From assembly GCF_000807855.2 (NCBI RefSeq), contig NZ_JRYR02000001.1, forward strand, positions 1,028,565 through 1,092,564: a DNA stretch of 64,000 bases. Direction: 5' to 3'. Below the pieces are notes generated by a model, which saw nothing but the letters and a program-made list of their open reading frames with translations, had not been told where the DNA came from and made no database searches. Shown here one piece after another: positions 27,167 through 36,546 of this stretch. Numbering within the stretch: the first letter of the stretch is position 1; every line of letters begins with the position of its first letter. The position numbers and the translations under genes are program-made. This DNA comes from Flammeovirga pacifica (GTDB lineage Bacteria > Bacteroidota > Bacteroidia > Cytophagales > Flammeovirgaceae).

Positions 27167-27847
27167 TTATTTAATCTGATCTAAAACTTCAATATCAAAT
27201 ATTAGAGTAGAATTTGCTGGAATTGGGCCTACACTCCTAGAACCGTATCCTAATTCTGCAGGAATCATTAACATGGCTCTACTACCAATTGTTAAGTTTT
27301 GAACTCCTTCATCCCAACCTTTAATCACTCTACCTCTTCCTAATAAAAATTCGAAAGGTTTCTCTCTATCACGAGAACTATCAAATTTCTTTCCGTCCAT
27401 TAAATATCCGGTATAGTGTACAACTACCATCTTACCCACTTCAGGTTTTACACCATTCCCTTCTTTAATGATCTTAATACCTAGACCAGAGTCTAAAAAC
27501 TCGTAACCTATTCTATTTTTCTCAACGTTCCATTTTTCAACAGATAATTGAATAAATAATATATCATTAGCAGATAATTTCAACTTCTTATTATTAGCCA
27601 TTTTTTTAAAAGCCAATACATCATTTACTCTATCAAAATCTAAATCAATTCTTTTTGATTTCTTTTTATTATTGAAATAAAAGTAATTTTTATCTACAAC
27701 AAATTGAGTACATAGGTTTTCAAATCTCGTATCCTTAAAACAAAAGTCGATATCCTCGTCTTGTGGTAAACATTTATCGCACTGTGCTTTAATATCTAAA
27801 CTTACAATTGCGAACAAAATGAAAAGTAAATTGATTGTTTTCATCAT
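27167..27847 (-). CDS. Secreted FKBP-type peptidyl-prolyl isomerase
   Basis: 226 aa. The signal peptide (about 1-21, ending DIKA) sends it to the periplasm. Residues about 21-115 form an unrelated N-terminal region (starting CDKCLPQDEDIDFCF, four Cys). The FKBP domain is about 122-226: GNGVKPEVGKMVVVHYTGYL, DGKKFDSSRDREKPFEFLLG, VIKGWDEGVQNLTIGSRAML and IPAELGYG then LIFDIEVLDQI. All main pocket residues (Tyr, Phe, Asp, Ile, Trp) are present, so it should be an active isomerase. The Cys pairs suggest disulfides. Confidence 0.9.
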   Translation of the reverse strand: MMKTINLLFILFAIVSLDIKAQCDKCLPQDEDIDFCFKDTRFENLCTQFVVDKNYFYFNNKKKSKRIDLDFDRVNDVLAFKKMANNKKLKLSANDILFIQLSVEKWNVEKNRIGYEFLDSGLGIKIIKEGNGVKPEVGKMVVVHYTGYLMDGKKFDSSRDREKPFEFLLGRGRVIKGWDEGVQNLTIGSRAMLMIPAELGYGSRSVGPIPANSTLIFDIEVLDQIK

Positions 27848-28104
27848 CTTAAAAAAATTGAACTTATTAATAAGTCAAAGATAAGAAAGGATTTTAAAAT
27901 ACATGATTTACTGTATCAAATGTTCATAAATGAACATCTACAAATAGTTTCACACTAAGATAACAAAACAAGAAACATGTCTTAAGTTACTGATTATCAT
28001 ATTGTTAAATAAACTTAAGATAGAATAAGGATCTATTGGAAAGATTTTAGTTCTTAAACTGTTAATATTACAATGGAAAAACTCATTTTTTTAATTTTTA
28101 CTAA

Positions 28105-30561
28105 GTGATTTTAAAGAACGTACATATAGGTAATAGTAACTTCAAGATGTCTGAAGAAAGTAAAGCATTATACGATGACTATTGTAATGCCTTATATGAA
28201 CATTTAAAAACTTTTCAAGATTTTAGAAAAATTATCACTGAATTAGAATATAAATTATCCGAATTACTGATTCCTTTTATTGAAGATGAATTCGATTATG
28301 TTTATGAAGAAGAACTAATTCACTGTTTAAAGATTGTAGGGTTACCTGAAGGATTTCAATTACCTAATGACAACACTTTTGATGAGAACCCTGAAATAGA
28401 TAAAGAAGCACCTTCTATTTCAAGTACCAAATTTGAATTTGATGAGAAATTCTTATTAAATGCAAAAGCTAAATCAAAAGATTTTTTACTTAAACTATTT
28501 AGAGATGTAGATCGACAAACAATTGGAGGTGTAGCAGCTGGGGTTGCCCATAATTTAAATATTGATCCTGTTATTATTCGATTGTTATTTATCTCTCCCT
28601 TTTTACTTTACTCTACCACAAAAATCCCTTTAATTTTTGCGATCACAGTGTATATTATCATGTGGTTGTTTTTACCAGAAAAGAGAAATATTAAGAGGGA
28701 TCAAAATATTAAATTATTTTTTAGAGATAAAGAAAATAAAGTCCTAAGTGGTATTTGTGCTGGGTTATCTAATTACTTTGGTATTAATGTTATTTATATA
28801 AGGCTTCCATTAATTGGTCTATGTTTTTATTTCCATACATTAATTTTATTATATATTATATTTTGGATAGTAACACCCTATTCTAGAACCCTTAAAGATA
28901 AATTTCAAAGTAAAGGGAAAGCTTTTACTTTAGAAGAAGTTGAAGTCTATCTTTCGAAAACTATCAATCATGCTTCAAAGTCTCAGAAAGTATTAAGTTC
29001 AAAATTAGAAAGATTAAATAGTCGATTAGGTACTATTAATATAGATCCTATATTTATTGATATATTAAAAGTATGCAGCTTTTTGGTTGGTGCATTTTTA
29101 TTTATTTCAACCATATTATCAACAATTATTGGAGTACCAGTATTAGCAATTGCCTTAAAAACATTTCAGTTAACTGAAATATTTAATTACATCCCAGAGA
29201 ATCAAGAAGCACAATTATTTACAGGAATAGATAGGAATTTATTAACTACTCTACAATATAGTATCCCAAATACAACAGCTATAATTGCTTCAATACAATT
29301 CTTCACTCTTCAAATCTTATTATTTCTTACCTCATTATCTTTAATGATTTTTAGAAAAGTAGTAAGAACTACGGCTTTTATTGTTCTAACCATCTTATTA
29401 ACTATTTCATCAATACTATTATTGACAGCTTTAAATATGTCTGTCCACAACTTTGATAACCAAGCGACACATAAAGAAGAAATCCTCATCCCATTGAGCT
29501 CAAATGACATTGAACTGTCTTTAGATAATGTTGGGGTGATACCACTAAATAAAGCCAATATTAATATCTCTCCATATAATGGTAATGACCTAAAGTTTGT
29601 CTTTCTTCAAGAAGCTTGGGGCAAAACTAGAGAGCGAGCTATCAAAAATGCTAAAGCAATTGATTATTTAACTACAATTGATGACAATAAAGTTATCCTG
29701 TCCTCTCATTATAGTTTTCCTAGAGGTGTAAAATATAGAAATCAAAAATTATCACTTAACATCTTTGTCCCTAAAGGGATACCTTTTATGGTTAATGAAG
29801 AGTTAAAAAAGTACTTGAATGATCAAAATATATTTGACTTTGATGAAGGTTTTAATCATGATATAGTTTATAATGAAAAAGGTAGTATAGAGACCTACAA
29901 TAATGCCCAAAAACCAATCATCGTAAGTCAAAATAATGATGAGAATCTAAAGAAAATTCTAATAAGCCAAAAACGATTTGAAACTGGAGCAGATTCCATT
30001 TTATTATATGGAAATATTAATTTAAATGTAATTATTGATCCAAACTTTAAGGGCTGTATGCTCAAATATCCCAAGCAACAACAAGGGAATGATCTAAAAG
30101 TGATCAAAAATGAAAGGAATTTAAGATTATACCCAAGTGATTTTAATTCTAATAAAGTATTGGAATTAGCATTAGTAACTCCGAGATTAAATTACTTTAA
30201 ATTTGAAGGTCAGGGCAAAATAATCTTGAACAAGCTTGAAGCTGATTCATTAGAAATTAATTTATCGGGCAATATAGAGGGTAATTTTAAAGACATCAGA
30301 GCGTCACATGTTGTGATTAATCTAAAAGGAGCTTCAATACTCTCTATGGAAGGCAAAGCAAATGATGTATACCTTACAACTAATGGTGGTAGTCATTTTA
30401 ATGGTAGTGATTTTATTATTGAAAATATTAAGGCAAAAACAAAAGGCATGTCAGAAATGTCTGTTCATGCCTTAAATAATGCTACTATATTTCAATCTCC
30501 TCTATCTAAAGTAAATGTAGAGGGAAATCCATTACACTTTGAGAAACATACACAAAGATAA
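28105..30561 (+). CDS. PspC-domain membrane protein with DUF2807-like C-terminus
   Basis: 818 aa. The start at GTG 28105 is chosen because ILKNVHIGNSNFKMSEESK aligns with the usual N-terminal strand-plus-helix of Bacteroidota PspC proteins. ATG 28147 is the alternative. Residues about 1-95 are a small helical domain. Two PspC modules follow (about 135-190, RQTIGGVAAGVAHNLNIDPVIIR; and about 210-260, NKVLSGICAGLSNYFGI), then several helices to about residue 450. The C-terminal half (about 480-818) is beta-rich, consistent with a DUF2807 beta-helix. The family is linked to envelope stress. It converges with the coiled-coil gene, with a 2-bp gap and no terminator between. Confidence 0.8.
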   Translation: MILKNVHIGNSNFKMSEESKALYDDYCNALYEHLKTFQDFRKIITELEYKLSELLIPFIEDEFDYVYEEELIHCLKIVGLPEGFQLPNDNTFDENPEIDKEAPSISSTKFEFDEKFLLNAKAKSKDFLLKLFRDVDRQTIGGVAAGVAHNLNIDPVIIRLLFISPFLLYSTTKIPLIFAITVYIIMWLFLPEKRNIKRDQNIKLFFRDKENKVLSGICAGLSNYFGINVIYIRLPLIGLCFYFHTLILLYIIFWIVTPYSRTLKDKFQSKGKAFTLEEVEVYLSKTINHASKSQKVLSSKLERLNSRLGTINIDPIFIDILKVCSFLVGAFLFISTILSTIIGVPVLAIALKTFQLTEIFNYIPENQEAQLFTGIDRNLLTTLQYSIPNTTAIIASIQFFTLQILLFLTSLSLMIFRKVVRTTAFIVLTILLTISSILLLTALNMSVHNFDNQATHKEEILIPLSSNDIELSLDNVGVIPLNKANINISPYNGNDLKFVFLQEAWGKTRERAIKNAKAIDYLTTIDDNKVILSSHYSFPRGVKYRNQKLSLNIFVPKGIPFMVNEELKKYLNDQNIFDFDEGFNHDIVYNEKGSIETYNNAQKPIIVSQNNDENLKKILISQKRFETGADSILLYGNINLNVIIDPNFKGCMLKYPKQQQGNDLKVIKNERNLRLYPSDFNSNKVLELALVTPRLNYFKFEGQGKIILNKLEADSLEINLSGNIEGNFKDIRASHVVINLKGASILSMEGKANDVYLTTNGGSHFNGSDFIIENIKAKTKGMSEMSVHALNNATIFQSPLSKVNVEGNPLHFEKHTQR

Positions 30562-30563
30562 AT

Positions 30564-32228
30564 CTATCTTCTTGTAATCATTGCTTTTCTATTGACTCTC
30601 CAAGCATTCAATCCTCTTACCTTTTTTGCTTCTCCATAAAGAGATAATGTCATTTTATTTCCTAATGATCCATTATCAATCATATACTCATCAAACATCA
30701 CCGCTAGGTTCATATTTAAAGTCCTGATTGAATCTTCATCATTTACAAACTCAAAATCTGCCGTCACTTCATCAATAACATTGATTTTATAGACATGTTT
30801 ATAAGAAGTCTTTTTGGTTGATAGATTCGTTAGAAAACCATTTCCATCTGGTTCTGCATAAAAAATATCAGAGTATTTATTTTTTGTTGTAAAAGAGGTA
30901 TTATTTGTACTTGTAACAGTACTAGTAATTGGCGCATCCACAACAGAAGTTTCTATTTTCTTGGATTTACTGATTACTTCATTGATTTTTATCCAAATCT
31001 CATGTTGTTTCTGTTTCAGTTCATCCACAAGTGAAGCGATATTCTCAATACTTTTATCAGTATGTTCTCTATTACCTACAATTTGATCTTGTAATAAAGA
31101 TTGTAATTCTTGTTGGTTATGGGTTATTCCTTCAGCAACTTTGTGGATAGCTTCGATTTCAGAATTCATTATTTCTTCAAACGATTCAAATTTCTCAGCA
31201 GAACGTTCTTCAATAGTATCCATACGATCTCTGAGCTCTACCCTTTCACCTTTTATTTTGGTAAACCTAAGCTCAACCTTTTTCAACTCATTGCCGTACT
31301 CGTCAGCAATATGATTGATCTCCTTATTAAGTTTTTCAAGTTGCTTTGTAAAAGTTTGTAATGCATCTTCTTTTACATATTCTGATTTCATATCAGAAAC
31401 CTGAGTATTCAAGTTTTCAACTTGAAGTAAAAATTCACGAATAGATTCTTTATTAAAAGAATGTTCTTCTATTAAATTTAATTTTTCTACTAAACCAGAG
31501 AACTTTTGTTCAGTATTAATTGCTATTTCTTCTAAAGACTTTTTTCTAGAAAGTTGTATCTTTTCTGTAGTCTCTTCTAATTTATCTACTCTTTTTAATT
31601 CAGTTTCTAATTGTTCAATTTTTAGAATATAGCTTTTCTCAATAGAGTCTAATCTCTTATTTTCAGTTTCAAGAAGTTTAATCCTCTCATCCATTTGCTG
31701 AAAACGATTGAGTATTTCTATTTGGAAATTTACTTCATCCCCTTTTTCAATATTTTCGATAACTTGATGTATCGGTTCAGCATCAACGTCAAGATTGTTG
31801 TTAACGTTTAACTTTTCATTAAAAAAGTGGATTAGAAATGAATAGATAAAATTCGCTGTTTTTGAATCAGAAATATAGAGTTCTAAATTATTAAGTGATT
31901 TAGCATCTAAGATGTTATTCACATTTTCAGAAATTTCATTTTTGTAAGCAAATAGCCTATCAATATCCCAATTTGGTGTTTTTTGGGAAATTGTCCATAA
32001 TTCAAAACAAAGATCATCGAAGAAAGTCTCTTCCATATCATGCTGTTCTATAAACTCACGTTTAGAGTAAAGATTAACACCTCTACCCTTAAGTTTAAAG
32101 CATTGCTTACCTTCTCCAATATTTCCTTTACCTTCTTTTAATAATGCATAAAAGCGGTAAACAGAATATTCTATGATTTGAAAAAAATGTATTTTTTTCT
32201 CGGGTTGAATCATTGATGAAATTGTCAT
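30564..32228 (-). CDS. Long coiled-coil protein of unknown function
   Basis: 554 aa, no signal peptide or membrane segment. Residues 1-140 are a globular domain, about 150-410 an almost unbroken coiled coil (heptads such as VDKLEETTEKIQLSRKKSLE, FVNLTQLKDKL-like runs with Leu and Glu), and about 430-554 a second folded domain (KYSDIFYAEPDGNGFLTNLS, then DFEFVNDEDSIRTLNMN). It is a likely cytosolic rod with terminal domains. The Met at 32213 (MIQPEKK) is a possible second start. It converges with the PspC gene, 2 bp apart. Confidence 0.6.
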   Translation of the reverse strand: MTISSMIQPEKKIHFFQIIEYSVYRFYALLKEGKGNIGEGKQCFKLKGRGVNLYSKREFIEQHDMEETFFDDLCFELWTISQKTPNWDIDRLFAYKNEISENVNNILDAKSLNNLELYISDSKTANFIYSFLIHFFNEKLNVNNNLDVDAEPIHQVIENIEKGDEVNFQIEILNRFQQMDERIKLLETENKRLDSIEKSYILKIEQLETELKRVDKLEETTEKIQLSRKKSLEEIAINTEQKFSGLVEKLNLIEEHSFNKESIREFLLQVENLNTQVSDMKSEYVKEDALQTFTKQLEKLNKEINHIADEYGNELKKVELRFTKIKGERVELRDRMDTIEERSAEKFESFEEIMNSEIEAIHKVAEGITHNQQELQSLLQDQIVGNREHTDKSIENIASLVDELKQKQHEIWIKINEVISKSKKIETSVVDAPITSTVTSTNNTSFTTKNKYSDIFYAEPDGNGFLTNLSTKKTSYKHVYKINVIDEVTADFEFVNDEDSIRTLNMNLAVMFDEYMIDNGSLGNKMTLSLYGEAKKVRGLNAWRVNRKAMITRR

Positions 32229-32600
32229 AATTCTACCTATTATTAGGGTTTCTCGTAAAGTTAATTAAGCACCACAATTTGTATATGCATAACAACATCA
32301 TTGATGTGCATATTAAGCTCAGGTTATTTTCAAACAGCAAATTGTATAATCATACAAAAGTAACACGAAAAACATGTTTTGATAATAAAAGACCATCTTG
32401 TTAACATTTATTATCTAAAAAGATAGTAAAATTTACTAACAATATAATATCTAATTAAATCTATAAAAAATCAAGTACACAATGCTATGATCACAAAAAT
32501 GCTTTAAATGTTGCAATAGATTTTTTTTTAAATGATAATATTAAAAAAATTTATACATTTACATCGTTAATTTTATATACAAAACATCCATTTTTTAATA
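32229..32600. other. Divergent intergenic region with nested palindromes
   Basis: 372 bp without a gene, between the minus-strand coiled-coil gene and the plus-strand lipoprotein. It holds a nested inverted repeat at 32283-32313 (ACATCA-T-TGATGT within ATATGC / GCATAT) and a 6-bp inverted repeat TTGTAT-AATC-ATACAA at 32342-32357. A TACATTTA (32553-32560), close to a -7 box, precedes the + gene. I see no other structure. A regulatory role for the palindromes is inferred. Confidence 0.4.
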
Positions 32601-33071
32601 ATGATTACTAAAAATAATATTCTCAAGGTATTCTATCTTTCATCTCTCCTATTATTGATGACATCTTGTGGCCCTAAGGCTCCAGAATTTACTGATCTAA
32701 GAGACCTTGACATGTTCTCATTAGATGATGGAAATTTTGTAATTAAAGCCGAAGCAGTATTATATAACCCTAATGGTGTTTCTTTAACAATACATGAAAT
32801 ACACGTAGATGTTTTAGTTAATGGAGATAAAATAGGTAATGTATATCAATCTGTGTCTTCTGAAGCAAAAGGAAAATCTGAATTCTCATTACCTTTAGAA
32901 GTTACTTTCCCTCCCAAACTACTTTTTTCAAATGTATTAGGTGGGATATTAAATATGGCTACTGGCGAAGATTTTGAAGTAAGATATACAGGATTTATTC
33001 GAACCAAAGTTTTAGGTGTAACTTTTAAAGTTCCTTTTGATCAAGTAGAAAAAATCGGACTAAGTATGTAA
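32601..33071 (+). CDS. LEA14-like (LEA type 2) lipoprotein
   Basis: 156 aa. The lipobox is MTSC at about residues 20-23, giving a mature protein that starts CGPKAPEFTDLRDLD. The body (FVIKAEAVLYNPNGVSLTIHEIHVDVLVNGDKIGNVYQ) is a LEA type 2 domain, with the strand pattern and N-P-N turn of the LEA14/WHy fold. In bacteria the fold is a periplasmic stress or surface-protection module, with uncertain detail. It is transcribed alone from the divergent region and is followed by a hairpin terminator. Confidence 0.8.
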   Translation: MITKNNILKVFYLSSLLLLMTSCGPKAPEFTDLRDLDMFSLDDGNFVIKAEAVLYNPNGVSLTIHEIHVDVLVNGDKIGNVYQSVSSEAKGKSEFSLPLEVTFPPKLLFSNVLGGILNMATGEDFEVRYTGFIRTKVLGVTFKVPFDQVEKIGLSM

Positions 33072-33089
33072 TACTTAGTTGAATAAATT

Positions 33090-33126
33090 AAGGGTGGATT
33101 TATTATAATAAATCCACCCTTTTTTA
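33090..33126 (+). terminator. Rho-independent terminator
   Basis: The stem AAGGGTGGATTTATT / AATAAATCCACCCTT around AT, with a T run after it, is perfect over 15 bp and lies between convergent genes. Confidence 0.85.
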
Positions 33127-36100
33127 TATTGTTGATTTTTTAAGATTAATTGATGTTCTAAAGGATCTTCTCACATTATTCATAATAATTTCTACCATAT
33201 GTGAATCTGTGGCTAATAAAAGGAAAAAACTTTCTTCATCTATATCAATAATATAAGTATCCTCCATAGCTCGACATGTTCCTATCCATGCGTCAGATTG
33301 ACTAGAAATATAAGCTCCTAAAATTCTTCTTTTAGAATAGATAAAAGGATGTTCATCATCTACCTCACCAATTTTCACAGACCCACTTTTGACAATAAAT
33401 AACCCTTTCTCCTTTAATTCTTCTGCAGTAATAATTTCTTTACCTTTTTCAAAGAATCTGATTTGTGAGATATTAGATAAATCTGATAATTCATCGCCCG
33501 TTAATCCATGAAATTCTGATAGATTTGAGAAATACAATGCTTTACTAAAAGTTAAGTGAGGTGCGTTAGCCCACTTCATATCATTAATATTTTTCAATAA
33601 ATCGCGTAAGTCAGCTTCTTTATCTTGGGGAAGTCTATGATAAGCTTCTTCCAAAACATCTGGTTTATAAACTTGTAAAATCCAAGCAGACAACTCATAC
33701 ATCATCCTTTCTTGATCAAAAAGGTAGCCTACTAGCATTTCTGTATCGCATAATTCGGGATTATATGATAACGTATATAATGCACACGACCTTACCCATA
33801 AAGAAAGCCAATTCGGATCTCTATTACTTAACTTTAAAACTACTTGGTTTGATGAATAGTGCTCTCTATAGAATAACTCAGAAAGCTTTTTAACTTTATC
33901 TTCAAATTCAATATCTTCAAATAAAGGCAAGACATAATGTTTAATATCTTCTTCAATGAGTACATCAAGTAATTCGACAGCATAACCTATACTGTCAGAA
34001 GTTCCAAGGTCATGGTTTTTTCTAATTAATGAAAGTGACCCCCTATCATAAAGCATATTTAAAATGAGAAATATCTGATCATAATTGGTCATGATTTCAT
34101 CTTGTAATGCTCTTGATAACAAAGCGGTGTGATGCGTGTTTTCGAGTTCTAAAGTTGCTGAAACATTCCAATAACAGTTATTGGCTTCCCTTTTTAAGGC
34201 CTCCTTCAAAAACAATTTATGGTACTCATCTTCTGCATTCCATCCTAAAGTACTTAATAATGCTAAGGCCTCGTAAGAAATTTTTCTTTCCGGGTAGGTA
34301 ATTTTATCTGCCAATAGTTGCACAGACTCTTCACTACCAATTTTAGCATACGCCTGTAATATTAATCTTTGAGTGAGTTGTAATTGTCCATTTTTATGAA
34401 AGGCAGTCTCTAACATTTTAGCTCCAGACTCACCAACTGCTACAATAGCTGAAAGTGCAACCCTTTCATCACCTTTTATGGCCAATCGCTCTACTAATGC
34501 AGGTATAAAGCTTGAAAGGTTATGATAACCAACAAGGGTCATTGCTTCACAACGAACCGTATAATTATAATCTCGAATAAGTCGACCTAAAAAGTTGTCA
34601 TAATTCTCATCATATTGATGGAACATATAACGCGCGGCCAAAACTCTCTCTTTTGGATTAGATGATTTTGTGAGTTGCTCTATATTATCATAACTTATTT
34701 CAGTATATACTTCTGCTTGTAATTCATTTGCTACTTGATTGGCTAAAGAGGTAAACTGCATCTCATCTCCTAAAGTACCTTTAGCATAATTTTTTAAAGA
34801 AGATATACTTTCATAGATACTATATTCTTTAATTTTTTGAAGTGCCTGTCTTTTATTGATCATTCTATGCAAACTACCATCATCTGATAAGATAGTCCTA
34901 AACAGAAAGACATCTAACCTTTCAATAAGCTTAAATAATAATGGAGCAACACGATGAGGCACACTATTCCATCTGGTCTGTAAAAGATTTTGAACTTTAT
35001 TATTTTTGAATCTATTACCTATGTCTTCGTTATAATTTACTTCTGTTGAGTTTGCTGAAAGTAGGTTTTGAAGTGATATTCTGTAGAAGTTATACATCTT
35101 AAAAGTGATAAACACCCAAATACCTACGATTCCGAATATGACAAAATTATTGTAAAGTATATTGTAACTATTAATTTTTGATATTCCGATCATTAAAATA
35201 CCTGCACAGAGAGTTGAAAATTGTGCTACGGTTCCTTCTACTAAGGTTTGGGCCTCATATCTAATTTCCGCAGGCAATGGGAAAAAGAATATTTTAACTG
35301 TCGGGTTTTCTAATGAATCTCTTAAGGCATCTGTCACTAATTTAGACATACTTATAATTAAAAAGAACATCAGGAAAGCACTTGATGATTGATCATGTCC
35401 AAATAAACTCCCTATCACTAAATCAATCACACAGAAAAATACTAGAATACCAGGTAACAGCATTAATGAATATTGCAGGCCATAAACTTCCAATATCCTA
35501 TCATTTAAAAACGTCTGAACCAAGAAAGATACAATGATTACAAAGGCTTCAAAAAATGCTAAAAAGTTAGCCAATTCTTGTTCTTCTAAAAAGTATTGAG
35601 GAGTAACTGTCACAAAAGAATAATCTACAAAAGCTGCTGAAAAACTAGAGCACATTACAAATACAGAAATCACCAAAAAATAATTTTTATAATCTCTTAG
35701 ACGTATTCTTTTGTTTGAAACCTTTTCAACATTTTCATCTACTGTTATTGCTTCAGCAGAGTGCATTCTAAATTTCTTTAGAATATATATTATTGATATT
35801 ATACAGAAAAAGTAAGAAGTGAAACCTACCAATGATAAATAGGAAAGACTTGGCAATATTTGTTGAATAAAAGGGACACTAAAGAATGCAAAAATAGTGG
35901 CAAAAGCTTGACCTGTATCTATACCACCTGATAGCCTTTTACTCTGTGTAAAATTAAATAAACGACCAAATGCACCCCAAAATATCAACAAGGATATAGA
36001 TGATATTGGTCCTAAAGTAGCAAAACCCAAAAACACCACCAATTCGTCATTATTGCCATACAATAAAGAAAAAGAGATCGTTCCCACTAAAATCAAATTA

Positions 36101-36372
36101 ATAAAACTAGTATAATAGACTAACTTTCTAAATCCGATTACATTTTGAAGTTTTGAGAATAAAATCGTGAATATAATTCCTAAAACTCCTTGTGTAACTA
36201 AGGCTAATGGAAAATCATTTTCATTTCCGAATTTTGATATAAAAAGTGTATTGATGGATACACTATAACTCGCCATAAAGATACCAGTAAAAAATCCCAG
36301 CGTTAATAACGCAGCAATTCTTGACCATTCAGAGGATAAACCTCCTACCATGTTAAGTAATAGTCTTTTCAT
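33124..36372 (-). CDS. Membrane transporter-like protein fused to HEAT repeats and a cNMP-binding domain
   Basis: 1082 aa. Residues about 15-450 have 10-12 hydrophobic segments, some resembling the MFS/nucleotide-transporter fold (SEWSRIAALLTLGFFTGIFMASYS). Residues about 560-830 contain paired helices of HEAT type (RDYNYTVRCEAMTLVGYHN, GDERVALSAIVAVGESGAK), and about 940-1075 a cyclic-nucleotide-binding-like beta-roll (KGKEIITAEELKEKGLFIV, then SGSVKIGEVDD). A transporter controlled by a nucleotide via a helical-repeat linker is the reading, but the cargo and ligand are unknown. It converges with the lipoprotein gene. Confidence 0.7.
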   Translation of the reverse strand: MKRLLLNMVGGLSSEWSRIAALLTLGFFTGIFMASYSVSINTLFISKFGNENDFPLALVTQGVLGIIFTILFSKLQNVIGFRKLVYYTSFINLILVGTISFSLLYGNNDELVVFLGFATLGPISSISLLIFWGAFGRLFNFTQSKRLSGGIDTGQAFATIFAFFSVPFIQQILPSLSYLSLVGFTSYFFCIISIIYILKKFRMHSAEAITVDENVEKVSNKRIRLRDYKNYFLVISVFVMCSSFSAAFVDYSFVTVTPQYFLEEQELANFLAFFEAFVIIVSFLVQTFLNDRILEVYGLQYSLMLLPGILVFFCVIDLVIGSLFGHDQSSSAFLMFFLIISMSKLVTDALRDSLENPTVKIFFFPLPAEIRYEAQTLVEGTVAQFSTLCAGILMIGISKINSYNILYNNFVIFGIVGIWVFITFKMYNFYRISLQNLLSANSTEVNYNEDIGNRFKNNKVQNLLQTRWNSVPHRVAPLLFKLIERLDVFLFRTILSDDGSLHRMINKRQALQKIKEYSIYESISSLKNYAKGTLGDEMQFTSLANQVANELQAEVYTEISYDNIEQLTKSSNPKERVLAARYMFHQYDENYDNFLGRLIRDYNYTVRCEAMTLVGYHNLSSFIPALVERLAIKGDERVALSAIVAVGESGAKMLETAFHKNGQLQLTQRLILQAYAKIGSEESVQLLADKITYPERKISYEALALLSTLGWNAEDEYHKLFLKEALKREANNCYWNVSATLELENTHHTALLSRALQDEIMTNYDQIFLILNMLYDRGSLSLIRKNHDLGTSDSIGYAVELLDVLIEEDIKHYVLPLFEDIEFEDKVKKLSELFYREHYSSNQVVLKLSNRDPNWLSLWVRSCALYTLSYNPELCDTEMLVGYLFDQERMMYELSAWILQVYKPDVLEEAYHRLPQDKEADLRDLLKNINDMKWANAPHLTFSKALYFSNLSEFHGLTGDELSDLSNISQIRFFEKGKEIITAEELKEKGLFIVKSGSVKIGEVDDEHPFIYSKRRILGAYISSQSDAWIGTCRAMEDTYIIDIDEESFFLLLATDSHMVEIIMNNVRRSFRTSINLKKSTI

Positions 36373-36483
36373 TAAGTTTTGAGTGTAGCGAGTAGTAAAT
36401 AGCTTTTTATCTATTCTAAGATCGAATCCTATTTAAATTTAAAAAACTTATTTAAGTTTCTAAAATATCGTGCCATGGAAACA

Positions 36484-36514
36484 AAAAACGACCTGAATAT
36501 AATATTCAGGCCGT
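36484..36514 (-). terminator. Terminator of the N-glycan operon
   Basis: On the minus strand a 13-bp stem (ACGGCCTGAATAT / ATATTCAGGTCGT, one G-T pair, one-base loop centre) is followed by TTTTTT. It is 33 bp after the last gene's stop. Confidence 0.75.
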
Positions 36515-36546
36515 AATAATCTTGGTTATTATAAGGAATAGTACTT

